NCBI GenBank assembly: GCA_044425705.1
Contig: JAWXVD010000153.1
Location: 1-7,655 of the forward strand
From: JAWXVD01 sp044425705
GTDB taxonomy: Bacteria; Bacillota; Clostridia; Lachnospirales; Lachnospiraceae
Direction of reading: 5' to 3'
Length of the DNA stretch: 7,655 nt
Part shown: piece after piece, positions 7,146 through 7,655 of the stretch
Layout: each line of letters opens with the position of its first letter
Numbering within the stretch: position 1 is the stretch's first letter
Position numbers and translations under genes: made by a program
Notes under the pieces: generated by a model
Databases searched by the model: none
The model's input: the letters and a program-made list of their open reading frames with translations, nothing else
What the model was told of the DNA's origin: nothing

Positions 7146-7655
7146 TTACTTAAAATTCACAACACTTGCTCTTTGATATTTCTCTCGTAATTCTTGATAC
7201 TGGAGAGAAGCATCTACTGTATCATCTTCCGCACTACCATATGTATAACTTACATCTCCATGTTCATTATATTCTTCTACTGCTGTTTCCATTAAAACCA
7301 ACTCATTGTCAATTGGCATGACTTGATAACGTGAAATTTCTCTTGGACCAGCAGTATAGATACCAGTGCTATCATAGCTAATTGGATATGCTGTACCCAA
7401 GGAATATATACTTCCTATCTTTGTTTCTTGATTTCCTATTATCAAATATACATCACAATTAGCTACTGCCAAAATTTCTTCATCATACTCATAAGTAGTT
7501 CCAGCTGTCAATTTTAAAACAGTGTTTGTATCTTCAAGAGTAATTTCTGTATGATATGCCATATTCATATCCTCCATATCGTTGAGGTAATATCGAAAAA
7601 TTGCATCATAATACGGATAAGCTAAATATTCTTTCTCATCTGTACTAACCATTTG
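7146..7655 (-). CDS. C-terminal part of an unrecognised protein (5' end outside window)
   Basis: The reading frame is open to the window edge: the codon before the first visible Met is CAA (Gln), so that Met is probably internal and the true start lies outside. The visible 169 residues end in QRASVVNFK. The piece is rich in Tyr, Asp and Glu, with alternating hydrophobic strands (for example YLIIGNQETKIGSIYSLG) suggesting a beta-rich soluble or exported domain. I see no membrane segment, catalytic motif or repeat. It faintly recalls Firmicutes lipoprotein-like hypotheticals with IYS and GxR-type motifs, but not enough to name. It lies 370 bp upstream of the phosphorylase in the same direction, with a repeat array between, so co-transcription is uncertain. 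Confidence 0.75.
   Translation of the reverse strand, partial: QMVSTDEKEYLAYPYYDAIFRYYLNDMEDMNMAYHTEITLEDTNTVLKLTAGTTYEYDEEILAVANCDVYLIIGNQETKIGSIYSLGTAYPISYDSTGIYTAGPREISRYQVMPIDNELVLMETAVEEYNEHGDVSYTYGSAEDDTVDASLQYQELREKYQRASVVNFK

Overview
This 7.7-kb window is AT-rich (by eye about one third G+C). Every gene I can support lies on the minus strand. Gene style suggests a Gram-positive anaerobe of the Clostridia, most likely Lachnospiraceae-like: strong AGGAGG-type ribosome sites, a YesM/YesN two-component pair, and a GH94 sugar phosphorylase. That taxonomic placement is inference from gene content and composition.

In transcription order (right to left) the window holds: (1) the 3' part of an unrecognised Tyr- and acid-rich protein gene that enters from the right edge (7146-7655); (2) a 370-bp intergenic region (6776-7145) containing four direct copies of a roughly 16-bp motif spaced exactly 34 bp apart, then a candidate promoter; (3) a complete 899-aa GH94-family inverting phosphorylase (4076-6775), with laminaribiose or another beta-glucoside as the likely substrate; (4) a small cupin protein (3658-4059) 16 bp downstream with a near-perfect ribosome site, almost certainly co-transcribed with it; (5) a stem-loop terminator (3606-3631); (6) a YesM-type sensor histidine kinase (1717-3486) overlapping by 4 nt (7) a YesN-type AraC-family response regulator (119-1720); (8) a left edge (1-118) holding an imperfect hairpin in sequence distinctly richer in G+C than the rest.

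A reasonable working model is a small sugar-use locus. The membrane kinase senses an extracellular cue, probably a carbohydrate or its binding protein, and phosphorylates the regulator, which activates nearby genes. The phosphorylase splits an imported beta-glucoside with phosphate to give glucose 1-phosphate. The cupin has an unknown accessory role. No transporter is visible, so the substrate-uptake genes must lie elsewhere. The link between regulator and phosphorylase is positional only.

The feature least explained by known gene families is the 34-bp-periodic repeat array upstream of the phosphorylase. I found no clear evidence of a wholly new multi-gene system here.
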